A stretch of DNA of 64,000 bases from Rhodospirillaceae bacterium (GTDB taxonomy: Bacteria; Pseudomonadota; Alphaproteobacteria; Azospirillales; Azospirillaceae), in contig JAJUIU010000012.1 of assembly GCA_029267445.1 (NCBI GenBank), forward strand, positions 1 through 64,000. Direction: 5' to 3'. Under the pieces are notes generated by a model. The model was not told the origin of the DNA, ran no database searches, and saw only the letters and a program-made list of their open reading frames with translations. The number at the start of each line of letters is the position of its first letter. The first letter of the stretch is position 1. The translations under genes were made by a program, and so were the position numbers. This document shows positions 27,237 through 34,639 of this stretch, one piece after another.

Positions 27237-27923
27237 TCACCAGGGCAGTGCCGCACCCGTATAGTCGAAGAACCGCCCGGTCTTCGCCATGTCCACCCCG
27301 GCCAGCACCTTGCGCATCCCGGCCACGCTGTCCACGGGCTTCACTGGCGCCTGGGACCCGCCCATGGCCGTCTGCACCCAGCCGGGATGCATCACCACCA
27401 CGGCGATGTTCTTGTCGGCGAGGTCCAGCGACAGGGTCTTCGCCCCCATGTTCACCGCCGCCTTGGACATGCGGTAGGCGTAGTAGCCGCCGGAGCTGTT
27501 ATCCCCGATGCTGCCCATCTTGCTGGTGACGATGCCGGCCACGGGCTTCGCCGCCTTGGCGAGGTTGGGCACAAGCGCCAGGGTGGTCAGCACGGGGCCC
27601 AGCGCGTTCACCCGCTGCACCTCCATCCAGCCCTCCACGTCGATGCTGTCCCGGTTCTGCCGTTGCGGGTCGGGGCCCATGACGCCGGCATTGTTGATCA
27701 GCAGGTCCACCGCCTCCCCGTCCAGCCCGACGGCGAAGGCGCGGATGGAGGCCGCGTCGCCCGTGTCCAGGTCCCGCACATCCACCCCGCCCACGGCCTT
27801 CAGGTCGGTCGCGGTGCCCGGATTGCGCACCCCGGCGATCACCCGCCAGCCGTCCGCCGCGTATTGCCGCGCGAACTCCAGCCCGATGCCCCGGTTGGCC
27901 CCGGTGATGACGACGGTCGGCAT
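27237..27923 (-). CDS. Short-chain dehydrogenase/reductase
   Basis: This is a 228-residue classical SDR. The dinucleotide-binding motif TGANRGIG lies at 7-14, NNAG at 77-80 and the catalytic Tyr150-xxx-Lys154 in YYAYRMSKAAVN, with Ser134 or Ser138 as the third residue. The C-terminus (VVVMHPGWVQTAMGG) resembles C-factor/carbonyl-reductase-like SDRs. ATG 27923 (MPTVVITGA) is the natural start. Cofactor preference and substrate are not readable; an Arg in GVRNPG suggests NADPH. Confidence 0.9.
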   Translation of the reverse strand: MPTVVITGANRGIGLEFARQYAADGWRVIAGVRNPGTATDLKAVGGVDVRDLDTGDAASIRAFAVGLDGEAVDLLINNAGVMGPDPQRQNRDSIDVEGWMEVQRVNALGPVLTTLALVPNLAKAAKPVAGIVTSKMGSIGDNSSGGYYAYRMSKAAVNMGAKTLSLDLADKNIAVVVMHPGWVQTAMGGSQAPVKPVDSVAGMRKVLAGVDMAKTGRFFDYTGAALPW

Positions 27924-28066
27924 GGTTCGCTTCCTCCAGGCTGGTCTGCTCAAGCCCAAGGTAAAGCCTTCGGCGGCGATTTACAGGGGGCTTGTAGGGC
28001 GGGGCGCAGCGTTCCGCCCGCCACCCTGTTTCTCCCGACGGGACGATCCGATCGGAGGAGACCACG

Positions 28067-28393
28067 ATGGCCGGTCAGAACAAGGCGCAGCAGGAGACGG
28101 TCGGGCGCGTCATGCACGAGTTCAAGCATGGCGAGCTGGAGACGAGCCACGGGCGCAAGGTGAGAAACCCCAAGCAGGCCATCGCCATGGCGCTGAGCGA
28201 GGCCGGCGCCTCCAACCAGCGGACGGAGGAGCAGAACCGCGAGCGCCTGCGCAGGACCAGGCGCAAGGAGCGCCAAGCCGACGGGCGCCAAGGCGAGACC
28301 CGGGCCGAACTCTACGCGCAGGCCAAGCGCCGCGACATCCCCGGCCGCTCGAAGATGAGCAAGGCGGAGCTGTCGCGGGCGCTTCGGTCGTAG
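28067..28393 (+). CDS. DUF6496-family small basic protein
   Basis: This 108-residue, very basic protein has the DUF6496 core (ETVGRVMHEFKHGELETS, then KQAIAMALSEAGAS). The C-terminus (ELYAQAKRRDIPGRSKMSKAELSRAL) resembles the Rho-N/SAP-like nucleic-acid-binding helical motif. It is soluble with no signal peptide. The start is supported by GGAGGAG 7 bases upstream. Function is unknown; the composition suggests nucleic-acid binding. It ends 4 bases before the thiolase stop, convergent with it. Confidence 0.85.
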   Translation: MAGQNKAQQETVGRVMHEFKHGELETSHGRKVRNPKQAIAMALSEAGASNQRTEEQNRERLRRTRRKERQADGRQGETRAELYAQAKRRDIPGRSKMSKAELSRALRS

Positions 28394-28397
28394 CCGC

Positions 28398-29585
28398 TCA
28401 ATTCACCCGCCGCACCGCCACCGCCGTCGCCTCGCCGCCGCCGATGCACAGGCTGGCCACACCGCGCTCCAGCCCGTGGCGCTTGAGCGCGTTCAGCAGC
28501 GTGGCCAGGATGCGGGCACCCGAGGCGCCGATCGGGTGGCCCAGCGCGCAGGCGCCGCCATGGACGTTCACCTTGTCGCGCGGGATGTCGAACTCCCGCA
28601 TGGCCGCCATGGGCACCACGGCAAACGCCTCGTTGATCTCGAAAAGGTCCACGTCCTTCGCCTGCCAGCCGGTCTTGGCGAACAGGGTCTGCAGCGCACC
28701 CACCGGGGCGGTGGTGAACCACGCCGGTTCGCGGGCATGGCTGGCATGGCCGACGATCTCCGCCAGCGGTGTCAGGCCGCGCTTCTCCGCCTCGCTCCGC
28801 CGCATCAGCACCAATGCGGCCGCCCCGTCGGAGATGGCGGACGAGCTTGCGGCCGTCACCGTGCCGTCCTTGCGGAAGGCGGGCTTCAGGGTTGGGATCT
28901 TCTCCGGCTTCGCCTTGCCGGGCAGCTCGTCGGTGGCGATCACCGCCTCCCCCGCCCGGCTGGCCACCGTCACCGGCACGATCTCGGCCGCGAAGGCGCC
29001 GCTCTCCGTCGCCGCCTTGGCGAGGCGCAGGCTCTCGATGGCGTATTCGTCCTGCGCCTCGCGGGTGAACTGGTAGTGGGTGGCCGTGTCCTCCGCATAG
29101 GTGCCCATGGACCGGCCGCGCTCATAGGCGTCCTCCAGCCCGTCCAGCGCCATGTGATCGTACATGGTGGCGTGGCCGTAGCGGTACCCGCCGCGCGCCC
29201 GGTCCAAGAGGTAGGGCGCGTTCGACATGCTCTCCATCCCGCCGGCGAGGCCGATGCCGATGGAGCCGACCGCGATCGCGTCGTGGATCTGCATCACGGC
29301 CTTCATGCCGCTGCCGCACATCTTGTTGATGGTGGTGCAGGGCACCGACATGGGCAGCCCGCCGCCCAGGGCCGCCTGCCGGCCGGGCGCCTGGCCCTGG
29401 CCCGCCTGCAGCACGTTGCCCATGACCACCTCCTCGATGGCGTCCGGCGCGATGCCGGCGCGCTCCACGGCGGCCTTGATGGCGGCGGCTCCCAGCTTGG
29501 CGGCGGGAAGGGCCGAAAGGTCGCCCATCATGCCGCCCATGGCGGTCCGGGCGGCGGAGACGATCACGACGGGGTCATGGGACAT
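28398..29585 (-). CDS. Acetyl-CoA C-acetyltransferase (thiolase)
   Basis: This 395-residue thiolase condenses or cleaves acetoacetyl-CoA. The acyl-enzyme cysteine is Cys90 in NKMCGSGMKAV, the histidine is His350 in GHPIGASG and the second cysteine is Cys380 in LCIGGGEA. ATG 29585 (MSHDPVVIVSAA) is the family-like start. It is a candidate for the last steps of leucine/ketone-body breakdown or for polyhydroxyalkanoate metabolism. The position between the scattered leucine genes favours the former. The substrate chain length is not determinable. Confidence 0.92.
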   Translation of the reverse strand: MSHDPVVIVSAARTAMGGMMGDLSALPAAKLGAAAIKAAVERAGIAPDAIEEVVMGNVLQAGQGQAPGRQAALGGGLPMSVPCTTINKMCGSGMKAVMQIHDAIAVGSIGIGLAGGMESMSNAPYLLDRARGGYRYGHATMYDHMALDGLEDAYERGRSMGTYAEDTATHYQFTREAQDEYAIESLRLAKAATESGAFAAEIVPVTVASRAGEAVIATDELPGKAKPEKIPTLKPAFRKDGTVTAASSSAISDGAAALVLMRRSEAEKRGLTPLAEIVGHASHAREPAWFTTAPVGALQTLFAKTGWQAKDVDLFEINEAFAVVPMAAMREFDIPRDKVNVHGGACALGHPIGASGARILATLLNALKRHGLERGVASLCIGGGEATAVAVRRVN

Positions 29586-29626
29586 GGTGGATTCTCCCGG
29601 TTTATTGCGTGTCGTTGCGGCCCGCG

Positions 29627-30025
29627 TCAGCGCAGCGCGAAGCCGACGATCAGGTTCAGGGACGCGATCAGGATCACGATCCAGGTCAGCAGGATGCCCG
29701 CCATGCGTCCGAAGCTCTTGCCGCCGGGCCGGGTGCTGAGGCCGTAGGCGTGAAGCGCCCGCCCGACCACCAGCGCCACGCCCAGCGCGTGGACCTGCCA
29801 TTGGCCCTGTCCCGACAGCTCCGTCAACAGGATCAGAAGCAGGGCCAGCGGCACGTACTCGACGAAATTGGCCTGGGCGCGGATCGCCCCGGTCAGAGCC
29901 GGAATGCCGCCGTCGCCGGTCGAAACCTTGTGCCGCAGCCGCTGGCGGGAGACGAGATAGCTCAACACCAGCAGCATCAGGCCCAGGATTCCCGCGTATA
30001 GCGGGGTGGCGGCGACGGCGGACAT
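29627..30025 (-). CDS. MAPEG-family membrane protein
   Basis: This 132-residue integral membrane protein of the MAPEG superfamily (membrane-associated proteins in eicosanoid and glutathione metabolism) has four hydrophobic helices. The family pattern lies in GAIRAQANFVEYVPLALLLI and GRALHAYGL. Its glutathione or lipid substrate is unknown. It lies 43 bases from the upstream alpha/beta-hydrolase and 41 bases from the downstream thiolase on the same strand, so it could belong to their transcript. Confidence 0.9.
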   Translation of the reverse strand: MSAVAATPLYAGILGLMLLVLSYLVSRQRLRHKVSTGDGGIPALTGAIRAQANFVEYVPLALLLILLTELSGQGQWQVHALGVALVVGRALHAYGLSTRPGGKSFGRMAGILLTWIVILIASLNLIVGFALR

Positions 30026-30068
30026 GCGGGCTCCCTGGCTTCGTTATGGTTTCCGATCGGGCGGGACA

Positions 30069-30968
30069 CTAGCCGACCGGATTGCCCCGGTCGATTCCGG
30101 CGGCCAGGAATCCCACCGCCTCCGCCACCACCTGCGGCGCCTTCAGCAGGCGGCGGTGGCCCAGCCCGTCCTCCAGATGCACGCGTGCGCCCTTCCATAG
30201 GGCCGCGACGTGCAGGGCGGCCCCCACCTGGGCGATGCGATCGTCGGTCGCGTGCAGGAACAGCGCCGGGGTCGAAAGGCCGCCCGCGATCCTCGCCAGC
30301 GACAGGCCGGTGATCGGGCGCGGCAATTCCGCGTCCAGGCGGCGCAGCATCTCCGCCGTCTCGTCGGCGTCCAGCCGGTGCGCCTTGGCGCAGAGCAGGG
30401 CGTAGTCCATCGGCTCCGCCGGGGTGGCGGCCAGCACCACCCGCCCGATCCGCAGCCCCTCCTCCAGCGCCAGCATCAGGGCGGCGGCCCCCAGGCTGTG
30501 CCCGATGGCGCCGTGCAGCGGCCCGGCGGCCCTGGCGACCGCGCGGACGGCCTTCGCCATCTCCGGCAGGCTGCTGCGGTCGCCGAAGGACCGGCCATGC
30601 GCCGGCGCGTCGAAGGCGACCACGCGGAACCCGGCCGCCAGCAGCGGCTCCACGAAGGGGCCCAGGTCGTACATCTGCCCCTCCCAGCCATGGACCAGCA
30701 GGACCGTGGGTGCCGTCCCGGCGCCGCTGCGGTCCCAGACCCGGGCGTTGATGTGCGCGGGCCAGTCCGGCACGGCCAGGGGCAGCGAGAGGCCGCCCGG
30801 TTCCGGCAGCATCGGCGGCGTCACCACCCGCTCCGGCGACAGGAAGTCGTCGACCGCCCGGCTCACCGCGTCCGGTATGTGGAGCAGGCCGGAGAGGCCG
30901 CCGAGGGCCTCGCCGAGACCACGCAGATAACGAACGTTCGTGCTTTTTTCAGTCCAAGCCATGGCCAT
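30069..30968 (-). CDS. Alpha/beta hydrolase
   Basis: This is a 299-residue alpha/beta hydrolase. It has the oxyanion region LLVHGWEGQMYDLGPF, the nucleophile elbow GHSLGAAALM, an aspartate in FLHATDDRIA and a late histidine in DGLGHRRLL. There is no signal peptide. ATG 30968 is chosen because GGAGG lies 6 bases upstream; a second ATG two codons on is possible. It lies downstream of a TetR gene by 42 bases and carries a copy of the TetR-type operator within its first codons. Substrate is unknown. Confidence 0.85.
   Translation of the reverse strand: MAMAWTEKSTNVRYLRGLGEALGGLSGLLHIPDAVSRAVDDFLSPERVVTPPMLPEPGGLSLPLAVPDWPAHINARVWDRSGAGTAPTVLLVHGWEGQMYDLGPFVEPLLAAGFRVVAFDAPAHGRSFGDRSSLPEMAKAVRAVARAAGPLHGAIGHSLGAAALMLALEEGLRIGRVVLAATPAEPMDYALLCAKAHRLDADETAEMLRRLDAELPRPITGLSLARIAGGLSTPALFLHATDDRIAQVGAALHVAALWKGARVHLEDGLGHRRLLKAPQVVAEAVGFLAAGIDRGNPVG
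30929..30947 (-). promoter_or_regulatory. Second TetR-type operator copy, inside the hydrolase CDS
   Basis: Read on the minus strand, AAAAGCACGAACGTTCGTT matches the operator sequence in the TetR promoter (31623-31641) in 17 of 19 positions. The core is a 12-bp perfect palindrome (30930-30941). It falls within codons 8-14 of the hydrolase. It could serve as a roadblock or auxiliary site for the TetR protein. Confidence 0.55.
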
Positions 30969-31010
30969 GTCAGCCTCCGTTCGGTGGCGGCCCTTGCCGC
31001 CGGCAAGACG

Positions 31011-31610
31011 TCAGTGGGTGTTGGTGCTCGATCGGGAAACAAGCCCCTCGAACGCCGTGCGCGCCCAGCGCTCGGCCTCCGGGTGGCGGTGCAGCTTGTG
31101 CATCAGGGTGAAACTTTCCAGGATCCCGCGCGCCTCGAAGACGAATAGCTCCGGCTCCAGGTCGGCGCGGAGGTGCCCCTCCGCCATGGCCCGGCGGACC
31201 ATGTCCACCATGAAGGCTCGCATCTTCGTCTGCTCCGCGACCAGGAAGTCGCGCAGCGGGCCGGGCCGGTCGTCCATCTCGACGATCGCGGCGTCCAGCG
31301 GGCAGCCGCCGGGCTCCACATGCTTGGACACCCAGTTCAGCCAGCCCTCGAACAGGGCGCGGATGCGTGGCAGGCCACGCGGGCGCGCCAGCGCCGGGTG
31401 GATGACCCCCTGGATGAAGGCCTCCGTCGCGCGCTCCAGCACCGCCTGCTGCAACTGCTCCTTGGAGCCGAAGTGGGCGAACAGCCCGCTCTTGGACATG
31501 CCGGTCGCGTTGGCCAGCCGGCCGATGGTGAGGCCGGACAGCCCGTCGATGCGGCTGATGGCCATCGCCTGATCCAGGATCGTGGCCCGTGTGCGTTCAC
31601 CCTTACTCAT
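31011..31610 (-). CDS. TetR-family transcriptional regulator
   Basis: This 199-residue TetR repressor has an N-terminal helix-turn-helix (ERTRATILDQAMAI, then GLTIGRLANATGMSKSGLFAHFGSKEQL) and a C-terminal ligand/dimer domain. The promoter has a perfect -35 TTGACA at the correct 17-bp distance from a TTTTAT -10, and a palindrome fills the spacer, so autorepression is likely. The ATG (31610) falls at about the predicted transcription start, so the mRNA may be leaderless. It is divergent from a cyclic-nucleotide-binding protein and upstream of the alpha/beta hydrolase. Confidence 0.92.
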   Translation of the reverse strand: MSKGERTRATILDQAMAISRIDGLSGLTIGRLANATGMSKSGLFAHFGSKEQLQQAVLERATEAFIQGVIHPALARPRGLPRIRALFEGWLNWVSKHVEPGGCPLDAAIVEMDDRPGPLRDFLVAEQTKMRAFMVDMVRRAMAEGHLRADLEPELFVFEARGILESFTLMHKLHRHPEAERWARTAFEGLVSRSSTNTH

Positions 31611-31617
31611 GGACACG

Positions 31618-31646
31618 ATAAAAACGAACGATCGTTCTTTTGTCAA
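31618..31646 (-). promoter_or_regulatory. TetR promoter with operator in the spacer
   Basis: On the minus strand TTGACA (31641-31646) and TTTTAT (31618-31623) are separated by exactly 17 bases. The spacer contains the perfect palindrome GAACGATCGTTC (31626-31637). The operator placement is typical of autorepressing TetR proteins. The start codon begins 8 bases after the -10. Confidence 0.75.
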
Positions 31647-31710
31647 GCGGACTTTGCGTGGCTCCCCCGGCCGGTGTAGTTGTGGGCGCCGCATCCGAGG
31701 GGAACCGCCC

Positions 31711-32094
31711 ATGTCCGCCGCCTTCCAGCGCCGCACCTATGCCCCGGGCGAGATCATCTTCCGCGACGGCGATCCCGGCGACAGCCTGTTCGTCGTGGAG
31801 AAGGGCCGGGTCCACATCTGGAAGGGCGACGGCAGCCATGAGACGCCGCTCGGCGTGATCGACGAGGGCGGGGTGTTCGGCGAGATGGCGATCTTCGACA
31901 AGCAGCCGCGCATGGCGAACGCCAGTGCGGCCGTGGAATCCGTGATCATGCGGATGCCGGCGACCGTCCTTCGGGAAGGGTTGTGGGGTGCCGATCCCCT
32001 GCTCCGCCAGCTGGTGCAGATCCTGATCAACAACGTCCGCACCATGGCCCGGCGCATCGACGATCTGGAAGGCCGCTGCAAGCCGCCGGCGTGA
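31711..32094 (+). CDS. Stand-alone cyclic-nucleotide-binding-domain protein
   Basis: This 127-residue protein is made almost entirely of a cNMP-binding (CRP-like) beta-roll domain: YAPGEIIFRDGDPGDSLFVVEKG, then GEMAIFDKQPRMANASA around residues 63-79, the phosphate-binding cassette region. A C-terminal helix follows (LLRQLVQILINNVRTMARRI). It lacks a DNA-binding domain and any other effector domain. The start at 31711 is 9 bases after GAGGGGAA. It is divergent from the TetR gene and shares its promoter interval. Confidence 0.85.
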   Translation: MSAAFQRRTYAPGEIIFRDGDPGDSLFVVEKGRVHIWKGDGSHETPLGVIDEGGVFGEMAIFDKQPRMANASAAVESVIMRMPATVLREGLWGADPLLRQLVQILINNVRTMARRIDDLEGRCKPPA

Positions 32095-32181
32095 CCCGGG
32101 GTCGTCCGCGCCGGGAACGTCCCTGGCCGGAACCGGTTGGACCGGGGCAGTGATTCCGCCCGTCGACCGGGAGGACCCCCG

Positions 32182-33336
32182 ATGTCTTCAGCCCAGGCCC
32201 ACCGGCCGGCCGGCGCGCCGCCGCCGGCGACCGCGCCCGCCCCTCCGACCACCGGCGACCGGGACTTCGTCCGGCGCGTCCTGATCGCCCTGCTCCTGGT
32301 CGGCATCGCGGCTGCGCTGTGGATGGCGTCCGACGCGCTGATGCTGCTGTTCGGGGCCATCCTGTTCGCGGTCATCCTTCGCGGGCTGGCGGGATTGCTG
32401 ATGAAGCTCGTCCCCCGGCTGCCGGACAAGGCCGCCGTCGGGATCGTGCTGGTCGTCCTGCTGGCGGCCTTCGCCGGCGCCGTCCTGCTGTTCGGTGCGC
32501 AGATTTCCCAGCAGTTCGGCAAGGTCGCGCAGCAGCTCCCCACCGGCGTTGGCGAGATCGAGGAATGGCTGCGGGGGACGGAATGGGGAAAGCGGCTCCT
32601 CCAGTCCGCGGGCGGCAGCATCCCGATGATGGGCGCCGGACCGGAGGCGTCCGACGGCGGCGGTCAGAACGGCAGCGCCCCGGACGCGGTCGGCTGGCTG
32701 ATCCGCCGGGCCGGAGAGGCGCTGATGGCGCTGGCGAACGGGCTGGCGGGGCTGGTGGTGGTGCTTTTCGGGGCGATCTTCCTGGCGCTCCAGCCCGGCC
32801 TCTACCGCACGGGGTTCGAGAAGCTGCTGCCGAAGGACCGCCAGCAGCAGGTGGACCGGGCGCTCGGCCGGACCGGCGACGCCCTGTGGCTCTGGGCCGC
32901 CGGACAGCTGGCGGAGATGGTGATCATCGGCGTCGTCACCGGCGTCGGCCTCTGGATGCTGGGCGTGCCCGCACCCCTGGCGCTCGGCATCATCGCCGGC
33001 CTGCTGGAGTTCATCCCCTTCGCCGGGCCGATCCTGGCCGCCATCCCGGGCGTGCTGCTGGCACTGACGGTCAGCCCCACCCTCGCCCTCTGGACGGCGC
33101 TGTTCTACCTCGTGCTCCAGCAGTTGGAGGGCAACCTGATCCTGCCGCTGGTGCAGCGCCGGGCCGTGTCCCTGCCCCCGGTGCTGGCCATCTTCGCCAT
33201 CCTGGTGGCGGGCGCCCTGTTCGGCGCCATCGGCGTGCTGTTCGCCGTGCCGCTCGCCGTCGCCGTGCTCACGCTGGTGCAGGACCTGTACGTGAAGGAC
33301 GGGCTGGACCGTCAGGTGCGCGTCGCCGGCACCTGA
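32182..33336 (+). CDS. AI-2E-family transporter (PerM-like)
   Basis: This 384-residue polytopic membrane protein is of the AI-2 exporter/PerM family. Seven to eight hydrophobic helices surround a soluble region at about residues 120-190. The characteristic late segment GIIAGLLEFIPFAGPILAAI and the end motif LFGAIGVLFAVPLAV are present. Several members are Na+/H+ or solute exporters, so the autoinducer name is not proof of function. The start at 32182 is supported by GGGAGGA upstream. It ends 20 bases before the convergent isovaleryl-CoA dehydrogenase gene. Confidence 0.88.
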   Translation: MSSAQAHRPAGAPPPATAPAPPTTGDRDFVRRVLIALLLVGIAAALWMASDALMLLFGAILFAVILRGLAGLLMKLVPRLPDKAAVGIVLVVLLAAFAGAVLLFGAQISQQFGKVAQQLPTGVGEIEEWLRGTEWGKRLLQSAGGSIPMMGAGPEASDGGGQNGSAPDAVGWLIRRAGEALMALANGLAGLVVVLFGAIFLALQPGLYRTGFEKLLPKDRQQQVDRALGRTGDALWLWAAGQLAEMVIIGVVTGVGLWMLGVPAPLALGIIAGLLEFIPFAGPILAAIPGVLLALTVSPTLALWTALFYLVLQQLEGNLILPLVQRRAVSLPPVLAIFAILVAGALFGAIGVLFAVPLAVAVLTLVQDLYVKDGLDRQVRVAGT

Positions 33337-33356
33337 CCAGCCCGTTCCCGGCCCGC

Positions 33357-34529
33357 TCAGACGGTCTCGCGGAACAGCTCCCGGCCGATCAGCATGCGCC
33401 GGATTTCGGACGTGCCGGCACCGATCTCGTACAGCTTGGCGTCCCGCAGCAGCCGGCCGGTGGGATAATCGTTGATATAGCCGTTCCCGCCCAGGATCTG
33501 GATCGCTTCCAGCGCCACCTGCGTCGCCTTCTCCGCCGCCAGCAGGATGGCGCCGGCCGCGTCCTTGCGGGTGATGCGCTTGGCGTCCGCCGCGCGGCCG
33601 ACGGCGTACACGTACGCCCGGCAGGAGTTCAGGGCCACGTACATGTCGGCGACCTTGCCCTGGATGAACTGGAATTCGCCGATGGGCTGGCCGAACTGCT
33701 CGCGCTCGTGGATGTAGGGCACCACCACGTCCAGCGCCGCCTGCATGATGCCCAGCGGCCCGGCCGCCAGCACCGCGCGCTCATAGTCCAGCCCGCTCAT
33801 CAGCACGCGGACGCCGCCATTGAGCTGGCCCAGGATGTTCTCCTCCGGCACCTCGCAGTCCTGGAAGACGAGCTCGCCCGTGTGGCTGCCGCGCATGCCG
33901 AGCTTGTCCAGCTTCTGGGCGCAGGAGAAACCCTTCATCCCCTTCTCGATCAGGAAGGCGGTGATGCCCTTCGGCCCGGCCGACGGGTCGGTCTTGGCGT
34001 AGACCACTAGCGTGTCGGCGTCCGGGCCGTTGGTGATCCACATCTTGCTGCCGTTCAGCACGTAGCGGTCGCCGCGCTTCTCCGCCTTCAGCTTCATGGA
34101 GACGACGTCGGACCCCGCCCCCGGCTCGGACATGGCGAGTGCCCCCACATGCTCGCCGCTGATCAGCTTCGGCAGGTAGCGGCGGCGCTGTTCGTCGGTG
34201 CCGTTCAGGCGGATCTGGTTGACGCAGAGGTTGGAGTGCGCGCCGTAGCTGAGGCCGACGGAGGCGCTGGCGCGGCTGATCTCCTCCATCGCCACCATGT
34301 GCTCGACATAGCCCATGGCGGCCCCGCCCCACTCCTCCTCCACCGTGATGCCGAGCACGCCCAGGTCGCCCATCTTGCGCCAGAGGTCCATGGGGAACTG
34401 GTCGGTGCGGTCGATCTCGGCGGCGCGCGGCGCGATCTCGTCGGAGGCGAAGGTGCGCACGCTGTCGCGCAGCATGTCGGCCGTCTCACCCAGGCCGAAA
34501 TCGAACATGGGCAAGCTGTTGGGGATCAT
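33357..34529 (-). CDS. liuA: Isovaleryl-CoA dehydrogenase
   Basis: This FAD-dependent acyl-CoA dehydrogenase oxidises isovaleryl-CoA to 3-methylcrotonyl-CoA, the first committed step of leucine catabolism. The 390-residue product has the ACAD signature [16 protein letters not shown] and the C-terminal [23 protein letters not shown]. The isovaleryl-CoA-specific catalytic glutamate appears as Glu250 in [16 protein letters not shown], which separates it from short-chain dehydrogenases with the base near residue 370. The ATG is preceded by GGGAGAG. No mcc gene lies next to it; they are 15-23 kb away. Confidence 0.94.
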   Translation of the reverse strand: MIPNSLPMFDFGLGETADMLRDSVRTFASDEIAPRAAEIDRTDQFPMDLWRKMGDLGVLGITVEEEWGGAAMGYVEHMVAMEEISRASASVGLSYGAHSNLCVNQIRLNGTDEQRRRYLPKLISGEHVGALAMSEPGAGSDVVSMKLKAEKRGDRYVLNGSKMWITNGPDADTLVVYAKTDPSAGPKGITAFLIEKGMKGFSCAQKLDKLGMRGSHTGELVFQDCEVPEENILGQLNGGVRVLMSGLDYERAVLAAGPLGIMQAALDVVVPYIHEREQFGQPIGEFQFIQGKVADMYVALNSCRAYVYAVGRAADAKRITRKDAAGAILLAAEKATQVALEAIQILGGNGYINDYPTGRLLRDAKLYEIGAGTSEIRRMLIGRELFRETV

Positions 34530-34590
34530 CGGATCGTCTCTCCCGGAACGGATTTTGGCCGCACACTAGCGGCCCGGACCGGCAAAGAAA

Positions 34591-34618
34591 ATGGGGCCGG
34601 CGTTTCCGCCGGCCCCAT
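34591..34618 (-). terminator. Terminator of the first TonB-dependent receptor gene
   Basis: Perfect 12-bp arms (34591-34602 and 34607-34618, arm ATGGGGCCGGCG) enclose a 4-base loop. On the minus strand they are followed by TTTTCTTT. It lies 22 bases after the receptor stop codon. Confidence 0.88.
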
Positions 34619-34639
34619 CCATCGTCCGATCACGAAGGA

